From Bacteroidota bacterium (GTDB taxonomy: Bacteria > Bacteroidota > Bacteroidia > Bacteroidales > FEN-979), in assembly GCA_007280875.1 (NCBI GenBank), contig QYQJ01000006.1:1-35284 (forward strand): DNA of 35,284 bases. Reading direction: 5' to 3'. The notes under the pieces were generated by a model. The model did not search any database. It saw only the letters and a list, made by a program, of their open reading frames with translations, and was not told the DNA's origin. Below, in pieces: positions 7,632-16,333 of the stretch (the first letter of the stretch is position 1; each line of letters starts with the position of its first letter). A program made the translations under genes and the position numbers.

Positions 7632-9482
7632 ATGCGCCCTCTTGTTATTCTGCTCACGTTCCTGATCCTGAGCCTGAACCTGCCTGCCCAGGAGAACCAG
7701 GAGCTGCGAATAGAACCCCCGTTCTGGTGGACCGGCTTCAACCATACCGAACTTCAGTTACTGGTGCACGGGAAAGCCATTTCCGCCACCTCCGTGCACA
7801 TCCGGTATCCGGGAGTTGAACTGGTCTCGGTCGATACGGTCCCAAATCCGAACTACCTCTTCATCAACATGAAGATCTCTCCGGAAACCCAACCCGGATC
7901 GTTCCCTATCCGCTTCATGAAAGAGAAAGCCGTGGTGGCCGAGGTGCGTTATGAACTCCTCCGGCGGAAAGATCCTTCCAACCGTTTTCAGGGTTTTGAT
8001 GCGTCGGATGTGATCTACCTGCTGATGCCCGACCGCTTTGCCAATGGAGATACCCTCAATGATAACCTCCCCGGAATGAGGCAACTTGCCGACCGGTCCA
8101 ATCCCGATGGACGGCATGGCGGAGATATCCGTGGGATTACAGACCACCTGGATTACATCATGGACCTGGGGGTAACGGCTTTATGGATCAATCCTTTACT
8201 GGAGAACAACCAGGAGATCTACTCCTATCACGGCTATTCCGCCACCGATTACTACCTGATCGATCCGCGCTTTGGAACCAATGAGGATTACCTGGAGCTA
8301 TCCGATAACATCCATCAACGCGGGATGAAACTGATCATGGACATGGTATTCAACCATTGCGGAAGCTTCCACTGGTGGATGGAAGACCTCCCGTCCCCCG
8401 ACTGGATCAACCAATGGCCAGAGTTCACCCGTTCCTCTTACCGGGGAGGTACCGTCAGCGACCCCTATGCAACCCCTTCCGACAGCATAAAATTCGTCAA
8501 GGGGTGGTTCGATAAAACCATGCCCGACCTGAACCAGCACAACCCTTTCCTGAAAAACTACCTGATCCAGAACAGCCTCTGGTGGATCGAATACGCCAGC
8601 CTGGATGGAATCCGCCAGGATACCCATCCTTACCCGGTCAAGGATATGATGGCTGAATGGGGAAAACGTGTACTGGATGAATACCCCGACTTTAACATTG
8701 TCGGGGAGTGCTGGTTGGCCTATCCTCCGGCAGTGGCTTACTGGCAAAAAGATGCAGGTGACCGGGACGGGTACAATTCCAATATCCCCTCAGTGTTTGA
8801 TTTTCCACTTTATGACGCGCTGAAGGTGGCCTTCAACGAAGCAGAGGGATGGAGTTCTGGAATCGTGAGGCTGTACGATGTGCTTTCCCAGGATTTCGTC
8901 TACCCCGATCCTTCAAACCTGGTTATTTTTGCCGACAACCACGATATCAACCGTTACCTGGACACCCAGGAAGACGACATCAGAAAACTGAAGATGGCGA
9001 TGGCCTTTATCCTCACCACCCGGGGAATCCCGCAGCTTTATTACGGAACGGAACTGCTGATGACCACCGGCGAGGATAAAGGGCACGGATCGATCCGGAA
9101 GGATGTGATGGGCGGATGGCCATCAGATCCCCGGAATACTTTCAGTATAGAGGGACGAACGCCGGAAGAGCAGGACATGTACACCTATCTCCGGACGATC
9201 CTCCGGTGGCGGCAAAACACACCGGTCATCCACACGGGACGACTGAGGCACTTCATCCCGCAGGACGGAGTCTACGTCTATTTCCGGTTCAATGAAACAG
9301 ACACGGTGATGGTGGTGATGAATAATAACGAGGAGGAGACGGTACTTGAAACCGGGAGGTTTAGTGAGTTCCTGAATCCGGGAACCACCGGCACGGAGAT
9401 CATCAGCGGGGTAAGCATCTATCCTCTGCGCAACCTCGTTATTCCTGGGAAAACAGCCATGATCATAGAACTTTCCCAATAG
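7632..9482 (+). CDS. neopullulanase/cyclomaltodextrinase-type GH13 (SusA-like)
   Basis: A 616-residue exported enzyme with a signal peptide (MRPLVILLTFLILSLNLPAQ) and no lipobox, so probably periplasmic. Residues about 25-120 form the N-terminal beta-domain of Bacteroidetes cyclomaltodextrinases (IEPPFWWTGF). The GH13 barrel follows, then a C-terminal beta-domain. Catalytic signatures: MDMVFNH, nucleophile D330 in DGIRQDTHPY, acid E359 in VGECW, and D438 in ADNHD. Length and domain order match B. thetaiotaomicron SusA, which degrades maltodextrins in the periplasm to small sugars. A weak promoter-like TAAATTCA lies at 7603-7610. The spacer also holds the word TCTGTGTTCCAT (7584-7595), which recurs inverted at 14797-14808. 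Confidence 0.85.
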   Translation: MRPLVILLTFLILSLNLPAQENQELRIEPPFWWTGFNHTELQLLVHGKAISATSVHIRYPGVELVSVDTVPNPNYLFINMKISPETQPGSFPIRFMKEKAVVAEVRYELLRRKDPSNRFQGFDASDVIYLLMPDRFANGDTLNDNLPGMRQLADRSNPDGRHGGDIRGITDHLDYIMDLGVTALWINPLLENNQEIYSYHGYSATDYYLIDPRFGTNEDYLELSDNIHQRGMKLIMDMVFNHCGSFHWWMEDLPSPDWINQWPEFTRSSYRGGTVSDPYATPSDSIKFVKGWFDKTMPDLNQHNPFLKNYLIQNSLWWIEYASLDGIRQDTHPYPVKDMMAEWGKRVLDEYPDFNIVGECWLAYPPAVAYWQKDAGDRDGYNSNIPSVFDFPLYDALKVAFNEAEGWSSGIVRLYDVLSQDFVYPDPSNLVIFADNHDINRYLDTQEDDIRKLKMAMAFILTTRGIPQLYYGTELLMTTGEDKGHGSIRKDVMGGWPSDPRNTFSIEGRTPEEQDMYTYLRTILRWRQNTPVIHTGRLRHFIPQDGVYVYFRFNETDTVMVVMNNNEEETVLETGRFSEFLNPGTTGTEIISGVSIYPLRNLVIPGKTAMIIELSQ

Positions 9483-9492
9483 GTCATTTCAC

Positions 9493-9516
9493 CACGAAGA
9501 CACAAAGACACAAAGG
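9493..9516. repeat. left arm of 24-bp inverted repeat around the GxxExxY gene
   Basis: Begins CACGAAGACACAAAGACAC and contains the octamer GACACAAA twice. Its reverse complement occurs at 9982-10005 with 21 of 24 bases matching. The arms enclose one gene and about 465 bases. Confidence 0.75.
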
Positions 9517-9524
9517 ACACCAAA

Positions 9525-9914
9525 TCATCTAAAACCATTTACTCGTCTTCGTATGCCTTCTCTCATAACGGGAACATTGAAGTTTAGAAGAAATCCAAGC
9601 CATTTACCAGAGAGTCGAAGATACGATAATAATTGGGCTTCATGAATTGGTGCAATTCCATCAACCGACTTTACCTCAATAATAATCTCCTCTTCAATTA
9701 ATAAATCTATTCTGAAGTCTTTATTCAACAACCTCCCTCGATACGTTAAAGGTAGAAACACCTCACTCCGAACCATTAATCCTCGTAGTTTTAGTTCTTC
9801 TGCCAGACAAAACTGGTATACAGATTCCAATAGTCCTGGCCCGAGTTCACGATGAACCCGGATCGATGCATCAATAACTTCTTTTGCAATAATTTCAATT
9901 TTATCTCTTTTCAT
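9525..9914 (-). CDS. GxxExxY protein (PD-(D/E)XK nuclease-like)
   Basis: A 129-residue soluble protein. The name-giving motif is GLLESVY (27-33). The core of a PD-(D/E)XK fold follows: RIDLL with D70, then IIEVKS with E80 and K82, then HEAQLLSYL. It ends with the family's typical NFNVP and GIRRRVNG stretches. The family (TIGR04256/PDDEXK_3) is often present in many copies per genome and its biological role is unknown; a DNA-acting function is inferred from the fold. It lies on the opposite strand to the glucan genes, is visibly AT-richer than they are, and is bracketed by inverted repeats. All of this suggests an inserted cassette with no role in glucan use. Confidence 0.85.
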   Translation of the reverse strand: MKRDKIEIIAKEVIDASIRVHRELGPGLLESVYQFCLAEELKLRGLMVRSEVFLPLTYRGRLLNKDFRIDLLIEEEIIIEVKSVDGIAPIHEAQLLSYLRLSGKWLGFLLNFNVPVMREGIRRRVNGFR

Positions 9915-9970
9915 ACTTTTTTTTATACATTAATCAGCTTTCTATTAAAAAGGTTATATGTTTTTCTGAA

Positions 9971-9978
9971 TAAATTTG
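9971..9978 (+). promoter_or_regulatory. -7 promoter box for the second permease
   Basis: TAAATTTG, a perfect TAnnTTTG, 35 bases before the ATG at 10013. It lies inside the segment bounded by the inverted repeats, so the right repeat arm would become part of the permease mRNA leader. Confidence 0.5.
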
Positions 9979-9981
9979 TGA

Positions 9982-10005
9982 CCTTCGTGTCTTCGTGTCT
10001 TAGTG
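9982..10005. repeat. right arm of 24-bp inverted repeat around the GxxExxY gene
   Basis: Inverse of 9493-9516 with three mismatches. Internally it repeats CTTCGTGT. It ends eight bases before the permease start codon. Confidence 0.75.
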
Positions 10006-10012
10006 TTGAAGT

Positions 10013-11263
10013 ATGCTAAAAATCCAGAAAAACCTCACCCGCACATTTTACGTCATCCTCGGCCTGCCTTCCACAGCCATGGGATTTGCCCTTTCGATCC
10101 AGATCGCTGTGTTGAGCTGGATCCTTCGAACCCGGTATGGCCTGGAGATCCACGAGATCGGCTTCGTGTGGGCGGCCGGTCCCATTGCAGGGATCATCGG
10201 CCAGCCCCTTATCGGGCTGATCAGCGACAAGATCTGGTTCTGGGGCGGACGACGCCGGCCCTTCATCATCATCGGCGGGATCCTTGCTGCCCTTTCGATC
10301 ATGGCGCTGCCATTCCTCGGCCGGATCAACGACTTCTTCGGGATCGGCAGCCTGATGGCCGTGGCGATCACCGTGGCCCTGACCCTTGATCTGTCGATCA
10401 ACATCAGTTTCAATCCCACCCGGTCCATCATTGCGGATGTCACCCCCGACGGGCAGCCCCGTACCAAAGGATATACCTGGATGCAGTCGATCTCCAACCT
10501 GTTCGGCAGCCTGGCCTATCTCACAGGCGCCCTCCTGGGTAATTACATCCTCATATTCTCAGGCGCCGTGATTGTTTTCATCTTCTCCATCGGTCCGCTT
10601 TTTTTCATCCGGGAGCCAAGGGAACTTATCCCCGAAAAGAAAGAGGACAACGGGGCAGTCAAGGCCACCCATACAGAATGGGGAGAGCTGTTCAAACTCT
10701 ATTTTGCGCACGCCTTCTCCTGGCTCGGGATCCAGACGATGTTCATCTACATCATCGCCTTCATCGAACAGAAGATCCACCCGGAGACCGATATCCAGAT
10801 CGGGCAGATGATCGGGTGGTCCTTTTTTATCCTGAATGCGGTCGGGTTTATCTGGCCTGCCTTTCTGCTGGAACCGTTAAGCAAACGGATCGGCCGGATC
10901 AGAACCCATTTCCTCTGCCTGGTTTCCATGTCGTTCGGCTATTTCGGGATCGTGCTCTGGGCGCATGACGCTATCCTGCTCTACACCATGATGGGTGTTC
11001 TTACCTTCGGATGGGCGGCCGTGGTCAGCCTGCCCTTTGCCATCATGTCGGAGAAGGTGAATAAAGCCCGGATGGGGTTCTTTATGGGGATCTTCAACCT
11101 CTCGGTAGTGATCCCGCAACTCGTTTCCAGCTTCGTGATCGGTGGCGTGATCAACCGGGCCGCAAATAAAAATATCATCTTTATCATCAGCGGAGTCTCC
11201 CTGGCCATCTCGGCGCTTCTCTGGCTGTTTGTGAAAGAAAAACGAAAGAACAATCCGGTATAA
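10013..11263 (+). CDS. second MFS sugar permease, SLC45-like
   Basis: A 416-residue inner-membrane protein with about 12 hydrophobic segments. It shares the hallmarks of the permease at 4642: D72 followed by GGRRRP (78-83) after helix 2, and an FNPTRSIIADV stretch after helix 4. It also shares the MGIFN(L/F) segment near helix 10, so the two are distant paralogues. The likely substrate is maltose, maltodextrin or a related glucoside, moved by proton symport. The esterase gene begins 18 bases downstream, which suggests co-transcription from the promoter at 9971. Having two permeases in one cluster suggests different oligosaccharide sizes or linkages. Confidence 0.82.
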   Translation: MLKIQKNLTRTFYVILGLPSTAMGFALSIQIAVLSWILRTRYGLEIHEIGFVWAAGPIAGIIGQPLIGLISDKIWFWGGRRRPFIIIGGILAALSIMALPFLGRINDFFGIGSLMAVAITVALTLDLSINISFNPTRSIIADVTPDGQPRTKGYTWMQSISNLFGSLAYLTGALLGNYILIFSGAVIVFIFSIGPLFFIREPRELIPEKKEDNGAVKATHTEWGELFKLYFAHAFSWLGIQTMFIYIIAFIEQKIHPETDIQIGQMIGWSFFILNAVGFIWPAFLLEPLSKRIGRIRTHFLCLVSMSFGYFGIVLWAHDAILLYTMMGVLTFGWAAVVSLPFAIMSEKVNKARMGFFMGIFNLSVVIPQLVSSFVIGGVINRAANKNIIFIISGVSLAISALLWLFVKEKRKNNPV

Positions 11264-11281
11264 CCTGTAAAATTCATCCGC

Positions 11282-12349
11282 ATGACGAACTATACTATCC
11301 TCTGGATCAGTCTGATTATATGCGCTCTTCCTGCTCATTCCCAGACCTATCCCTATTTTGCAAACGACTCAACAGTCTATTTCATTTACACCGGCAATGC
11401 CGGTAAGGTGGCCCTGGCAGGCGATGCAACCAGCTGGAAACCCACCATTCCGTTCAGTAACGTAGCCGGAACCCCCCTCTGGTATCTTACCAGAATCTAC
11501 GAACCCCAGGCGAGACTGGATTATAAAATCGTGGTAGACGATACCACCTGGATCCTGGATCCATTGAATACGGATACCTGTATGAGTGGATTCGGGCCAA
11601 ATTCCGAGCTCCGGATGCCAGGCTATCAGACCCCGCCTGAAGTCGCATTTTATCCTGATATTCCTCACGGAATCCTCCTGGATATAAACAGTACCAGTAC
11701 AATACTTGGGAATTCAAGAACCGTTACCATATACCTTCCCGCCGGGTACGGGAGCAGTGACGGGGATTATCCTGTGGTGTTGTTCCATGATGGACTCGAA
11801 TTCCTGAAGCTGGCGAATGCAAAAAACATCCTCGATTACCTGATCGCCCACCGGATGATTACTCCCCTGATCGGGATTTTTGTACCGCCGGTACTGCGGG
11901 ATCAGGAGTACACAGGACCTACCAAAGACTCCTTCCGGCAGTTTCTGGTGGAAGAGCTGATGCCGGTTATTGATGAGCAATTCCGCACCCGTAAGGATCC
12001 CGGGGACCGGGCCATGGTCGGTATCTCCAACGGAGGGAATATCGCCCTCTATATCGGGATCACGAATCCTGAACTCTTCGGGAAGGTGGCTGCCATGTCG
12101 AGCAATTATGAAGAGGATCTGTTCACCGCTTTTCAAAAGAAGAAAACCGATCTGGAGCTTTACCTGGATATGGGAACATACGATATTCCCCTGCTGGAAG
12201 AGCTGGCAAGTGAGTTTACGGAGGTTCTTGAAAAAAAGGGTTACACGTTCATCTTTCATACGTTTCCCGAAGGACACAGCTGGGGGAACTGGGAGGGGCA
12301 CCTGCGACTGCCCCTGATGCAGTTCTTCCCTGTCAGGGAGGCTGAATAA
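11282..12349 (+). CDS. exported esterase with glycogen-binding-type N-domain
   Basis: A 355-residue protein with a signal peptide (about 1-20, ending in HSQ). Residues about 30-115 form a CBM48/E-set sandwich (KVALAGDATSWKP, YKIVVDDTTWILDP). Residues about 125-350 are an esterase D-type alpha/beta hydrolase. The nucleophile is S249 in GISNGG, the likely acid D301 and the catalytic H332 in EGHSWGNW. The N-domain closely resembles the one in the next gene (ADGTWMLDPANPDS), so both may dock on alpha-glucan. Esterases of this family include ferric-siderophore and acyl-carbohydrate esterases. In this context removal of acyl groups from glucan, or an accessory binding role, is possible. Substrate unknown. 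Confidence 0.8.
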   Translation: MTNYTILWISLIICALPAHSQTYPYFANDSTVYFIYTGNAGKVALAGDATSWKPTIPFSNVAGTPLWYLTRIYEPQARLDYKIVVDDTTWILDPLNTDTCMSGFGPNSELRMPGYQTPPEVAFYPDIPHGILLDINSTSTILGNSRTVTIYLPAGYGSSDGDYPVVLFHDGLEFLKLANAKNILDYLIAHRMITPLIGIFVPPVLRDQEYTGPTKDSFRQFLVEELMPVIDEQFRTRKDPGDRAMVGISNGGNIALYIGITNPELFGKVAAMSSNYEEDLFTAFQKKKTDLELYLDMGTYDIPLLEELASEFTEVLEKKGYTFIFHTFPEGHSWGNWEGHLRLPLMQFFPVREAE

Positions 12350-12371
12350 CAGGAAACAGGATGAATATCCT

Positions 12372-12379
12372 TACCTTTG
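12372..12379 (+). promoter_or_regulatory. -7 promoter box
   Basis: TACCTTTG, a perfect TAnnTTTG, 21 bases before the ATG at 12401. The same TTACCTTTGG core stands before the T9SS amylase (25932-25941). This argues against a TTG start at 12377, which would fall inside the promoter. Confidence 0.6.
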
Positions 12380-12400
12380 GGAAGCATTAATACCACTTCG

Positions 12401-14782
12401 ATGAAATTATCCTGTATTATCCCGGAACTGATGCTTCTGGCATTGCTTGGTACCGGATGCGATCAACCTGAACGGCTAAGGGTCCCCGACCACCCGCTGC
12501 TGCATAAACTGGCTCCTCCGATCACCCTGAGGTATGATTCGACGATAATTCTGCTGGCCGATTATTTCGGGAGACCTGACCGCGTCGATTCGATTGTCGC
12601 TGCTCTATCGCTCCGCCTTATTTTTTCGGCAGATTCATCCATCCTGATACTGAAACCGATCACTCAGGATATCCCCTTTCTTTCTACTCTTCGGGTTTGG
12701 TCCGGCGGATTTTCGTACGACCTGGTTCTGACCCGGTCGCCCGAAGTCTCTGTGAAGGTGACCTATGATCCGGGCCGCAAGCGTTGCAGGAAGGTGGAAC
12801 TGGCTGGTCAGATCAACGACTGGACCCCATCCCGGACACCCCTGCAATTCCATGACGGAATCTGGGAAACTACTCTGCTGCTTTTCCCCGGCAACTATCA
12901 GTATCAGGTAGTGGCCGACGGAACCTGGATGCTTGATCCGGCCAATCCCGATTCGGCCAGCAACGGGATCGGCGGTTACAACAGCGTGCTTCGGGCAGGT
13001 ACCCTGAGTGAGTTGAGTTCACAGGGAATCTACACAGAAGAAAGAACAGGCGGCAAGATCGTTATAGGAGGGACCGGAGCAGGATCAGCAACCATGGCAC
13101 TGTGGCAGAATTACCGGATTCCGGAGCAGTTGCTGCACTTCGACACCACCGGCCTCACGATAGAGATCCCGGAGAATGCCAGGCTGCAGGAACGGAGTTT
13201 TATCCGGATCTGGGCTGCAGGACCCGGTTCTGTAACAAACGATCTGCTTATTCCGCTCCAGCGCGGGAAGGTCATCACCCATCCTGCCGAACTTACCCGA
13301 ACCGATAAAGAGACCATGATCTTCTATTTTATGCTGGTCGATCGTTTCTATGATGGAAATCCCGGTAATGATAAACGGGTTAATGATCCGGAGGTGGCCC
13401 CCAAAGTGAATTACATGGGTGGGGATCTGGAAGGAATCCTGGAAAAACTGCGCGAGGGATATTTCACCAGTCTGGGCGTCAATACCCTCTGGATATCTCC
13501 CATCACCCAGAATCCATGGACCGCTTACCATGAATTTCCGCCTCCCCACCGCAAATTTTCGGGATACCACGGGTACTGGCCGGTTTCACTGACCTCCATC
13601 GATCCACGCTTTGGTTCTCCGGAGGTATTGAAAGAGCTGGTGGCAGAATCGCACCGCGACGGGATCAATGTGGTTCTCGATTTTGTAGCACACCATGTGC
13701 ATCAGGACTACCCCCTGCTGGCCAGCCATCCCGACTGGATCACGCAGGTAGACCTGCCGGATGGCCGGAAAAATATACGGATCTGGGACGAATGCAGGCT
13801 AACCACCTGGTTCGATAGTTTCCTGCCAACCCTGGATCTGTCCAAACCTGAGGTCTATGAGCTGGTATCCGATTCAGCGACTTACTGGGTCAGTGAATAT
13901 GAACTGGATGGGTTCCGGCACGATGCCGCCAAACATGTACCGGAGGTATTCTGGCGGACCCTCACCCGTAAACTTGATTCCGTGCTGCAGCGACAGAACC
14001 GGGAATTTTACCAGATCGGAGAGACCTTCGGCAGCCGGGAACTGATCAAAAGCTATATCAATCCGGGAATGATGGATGCCCAATTCGATTTCAATCTTTA
14101 CTGGGAGGTCCGGAATGCATTTGCTTTCGACAACGGGTCCTTTGAAGATCTGAACACGGCTCTGTTGCAATCCCTTGCCTTTTTCGGCTCGCATCACCTG
14201 ATGGGCAACATCACCGGAAACCAGGATATGGCCCGGTTTATCTCCTATGCCGATGGATCGCTATCGACCGGAGAGGAGGACCGGGAGGCAGGATGGGTTC
14301 GCACAATTGAAGTCAGGGATCCGGTCGGATACAGGCGGCTTGCCTCCCTCATGGCCTTCAACATGACCATCCCGGGGGTACCGGTGATCTATTACGGGGA
14401 TGAGTTCGGATTACCCGGTGCCAATGATCCGGATAACAGGCGCATGATGAAGTTCGACGGACTGACCGAAAATGAACTGCTGACCCTGGAGCAAACCCGG
14501 GCTCTGACCCGGCTCCGTAGTGATCACATGGCCCTGTTGTATGGTGATTTTCAACCGTTGCTGGTCAGCCGTGATCAGTATGTCTACCTGCGATCCTATT
14601 TCGATGATGTAGTGATCATTGCCTTCAATAAAGCCAGGGAGGACACAACGGTCGCAGTGCCACTCCCCTCCAGGGTGCAGGCCGGAACCTTGAAACCAGC
14701 GTTCGGCTCAATAGTAGAAATAGCTGATAATCAGATACAAATCAACCTTAAAGCCAATTCTTTTGAAATCTTAGTTCATTAA
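12401..14782 (+). CDS. GH13 alpha-amylase-family lipoprotein with CBM48-like domain
   Basis: A 793-residue lipoprotein with lipobox LGTGC (C20). After a beta-rich N-region, residues about 115-190 form a CBM48-like sandwich (KVELAGQINDWTP, ADGTWMLDP). The GH13 barrel runs from about residue 310 (FYFMLVDRFYDGNPGND) and a C-terminal beta-domain follows. Catalytic residues: nucleophile D508 in GFRHDAAKH, acid E541 in IGETFG, and D609 in GNQDMARF. Two conserved positions differ from the GH13 norm: region I reads DFVAHH rather than DxVxNH, and region IV reads NQD rather than NHD. The three acidic residues are intact, so it is probably active on alpha-glucans. Surface or periplasmic location depends on lipoprotein sorting. 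Promoter at 12372. Confidence 0.85.
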   Translation: MKLSCIIPELMLLALLGTGCDQPERLRVPDHPLLHKLAPPITLRYDSTIILLADYFGRPDRVDSIVAALSLRLIFSADSSILILKPITQDIPFLSTLRVWSGGFSYDLVLTRSPEVSVKVTYDPGRKRCRKVELAGQINDWTPSRTPLQFHDGIWETTLLLFPGNYQYQVVADGTWMLDPANPDSASNGIGGYNSVLRAGTLSELSSQGIYTEERTGGKIVIGGTGAGSATMALWQNYRIPEQLLHFDTTGLTIEIPENARLQERSFIRIWAAGPGSVTNDLLIPLQRGKVITHPAELTRTDKETMIFYFMLVDRFYDGNPGNDKRVNDPEVAPKVNYMGGDLEGILEKLREGYFTSLGVNTLWISPITQNPWTAYHEFPPPHRKFSGYHGYWPVSLTSIDPRFGSPEVLKELVAESHRDGINVVLDFVAHHVHQDYPLLASHPDWITQVDLPDGRKNIRIWDECRLTTWFDSFLPTLDLSKPEVYELVSDSATYWVSEYELDGFRHDAAKHVPEVFWRTLTRKLDSVLQRQNREFYQIGETFGSRELIKSYINPGMMDAQFDFNLYWEVRNAFAFDNGSFEDLNTALLQSLAFFGSHHLMGNITGNQDMARFISYADGSLSTGEEDREAGWVRTIEVRDPVGYRRLASLMAFNMTIPGVPVIYYGDEFGLPGANDPDNRRMMKFDGLTENELLTLEQTRALTRLRSDHMALLYGDFQPLLVSRDQYVYLRSYFDDVVIIAFNKAREDTTVAVPLPSRVQAGTLKPAFGSIVEIADNQIQINLKANSFEILVH

Positions 14783-14844
14783 CTCATACAATTTTAATGG
14801 AACACAGAATACACAGAAATGCATTGATTTCCAAAACATAAAAA

Positions 14845-16212
14845 ATGAAAATAAAAAAGGAAACCGTTTTAATCAGTAGTGTAATTTTAGCAACTATGCT
14901 GTTTCCGCTGTTTTCCTGCAAACAAAAAGCGGTCACCCCCTTCGATCATCCCGAATGGAGCCGGAATGCCACTATCTATGAAGTGAACGTCCGGCAGTTC
15001 ACCCCCGAGGGGACCTTCCGGGCTTTTGAGGAGCATTTGCCCCGGCTTCAGCAGATGGGAGTGAAGATCCTCTGGCTGATGCCCATCAATCCGATTGGAG
15101 AGGAAAACCGGAAAGGGACCCTGGGCAGCTACTACGCCGTGAAAGATTACCTGGAAGTGAACCCCGCGTATGGCACGAAAAAGGATTTCCGCCATCTGGT
15201 AGAGAAGATCCACGAACTGGGCATGTATGTCATCATCGACTGGGTGGCCAACCATACCGCCTGGGACAATCCGCTTCTGGTGGAACATCCCGAATGGTAT
15301 CTGAAGGATTCGACGGGAGCTATTATTCCACCCGTTGCTGACTGGAGCGACGTGGCCGGTCTGGATTATTCCAATCCTGCATTGTGGGGCTACATGTCGG
15401 ATGCCTTACAGTACTGGGTCAGGGAGTTCAATATCGATGGGTACCGGTGTGATGTGGCCGGTATGCTTCCGGTCGGTTTCTGGAACCGTGCCGTCCCGGA
15501 AATTAAAAAACTCAAACCTATTTTCATGCTAGCCGAATGGGAGACACCTGATATGCACGACACCGCATTCGATGCCACTTACTCCTGGGACTTCTACCAC
15601 CTGATGAACGAGCTTGCAAAAGAGGAAAAACCACTCCGGGACATCGATACCTTACTAAAAAAGGAACGGAAGAGTTATCCCTCCCATGCATTCCGGATGC
15701 GGTTCACATCCAATCATGACGAGAACAGCTGGAACGGGACCGAGTATGAGCGACTGGGAGAAGCTGCGCAGGCATTTGCCTTACTGACCTTCACCTTTCC
15801 CGGGATCCCGCTGATCTATACCGGGCAGGAGTCGGCTATGAATAAACGTCTCTCGTTCTTTGACAAGGACACGGTTCCCTGGCTGGATTACCCGCTGGGA
15901 CCCTTCTATACCAGACTTGTAAAGCTGAAACTGGATCATCCTGTGCTGGATGCAGGCGAAACCGGGGGCACCTACCAGCGGGTGCACTCCACCAACGACT
16001 CAGCCGTACTGGCCTTTGTCAGGAAGAATCCCGAAGAGCAGATCCTGGTGGTACTGAACCTCTCGCCAAAAGAACAGGAGGTCGGACTGAAGGGAAAAGA
16101 CTTCTCCGGAGCGTATACGGAGATTTTCACGCAGGCCAATGTCACCCTTGGGAAAGGGAAAACACTGACCCTTGAACCATGGGGGTACAGGGTTTATGTG
16201 ATTTCCGATTGA
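14845..16212 (+). CDS. small GH13 alpha-amylase lipoprotein
   Basis: A 455-residue lipoprotein (lipobox LFSC, C25). It is a compact GH13 enzyme: the barrel starts right after the anchor (ATIYEVNVRQFTPEGTF) and there is no separate N-terminal binding domain. Signatures: region I DWVANH, nucleophile D203 in DGYRCDVAG, acid E231 in LAEWE, and D292 in SNHDEN. A short C-terminal beta-domain ends at WGYRVYVISD. It probably cuts maltodextrins or starch at the membrane surface or in the periplasm. The 62-base spacer before it holds an ACACAGAA-type direct repeat and no clear promoter, so it may be read with the gene upstream. Confidence 0.87.
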   Translation: MKIKKETVLISSVILATMLFPLFSCKQKAVTPFDHPEWSRNATIYEVNVRQFTPEGTFRAFEEHLPRLQQMGVKILWLMPINPIGEENRKGTLGSYYAVKDYLEVNPAYGTKKDFRHLVEKIHELGMYVIIDWVANHTAWDNPLLVEHPEWYLKDSTGAIIPPVADWSDVAGLDYSNPALWGYMSDALQYWVREFNIDGYRCDVAGMLPVGFWNRAVPEIKKLKPIFMLAEWETPDMHDTAFDATYSWDFYHLMNELAKEEKPLRDIDTLLKKERKSYPSHAFRMRFTSNHDENSWNGTEYERLGEAAQAFALLTFTFPGIPLIYTGQESAMNKRLSFFDKDTVPWLDYPLGPFYTRLVKLKLDHPVLDAGETGGTYQRVHSTNDSAVLAFVRKNPEEQILVVLNLSPKEQEVGLKGKDFSGAYTEIFTQANVTLGKGKTLTLEPWGYRVYVISD

Positions 16213-16220
16213 TTCGATTA

Positions 16221-16271
16221 ATGTCATTGCGATCCCGAGTACTCGGGAGAAGCAATTCGATTTACGATTTA
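16221..16271 (+). repeat. dispersed GTCATTGCGA...GAAGCAA repeat, copy 2, with hairpin and shared 16-mer
   Basis: ATGTCATTGCGA and GAGAAGCAA match the element at 202-233 in opposite orientation. Between them is a perfect 16-bp palindrome, TCCCGAGTACTCGGGA (16233-16248). With the outer ATTGC/GCAAT pair it forms a long hairpin at 16226-16256, which could stop transcription after the amylase gene, though no T-tract follows. Bases 16256-16271 are the exact inverse of 33601-33616. Confidence 0.65.
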
Positions 16272-16333
16272 TTCCATCACTTCATGACCTTCATCACCCT
16301 CATCACCATCATTACTTTCTGAACCAATGACCA

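Noticed and set aside
12377-12400. TTG start eight codons upstream of the GH13 lipoprotein
   Set aside because: It overlaps the TACCTTTG promoter box and would spoil the lipoprotein signal peptide that begins at 12401.
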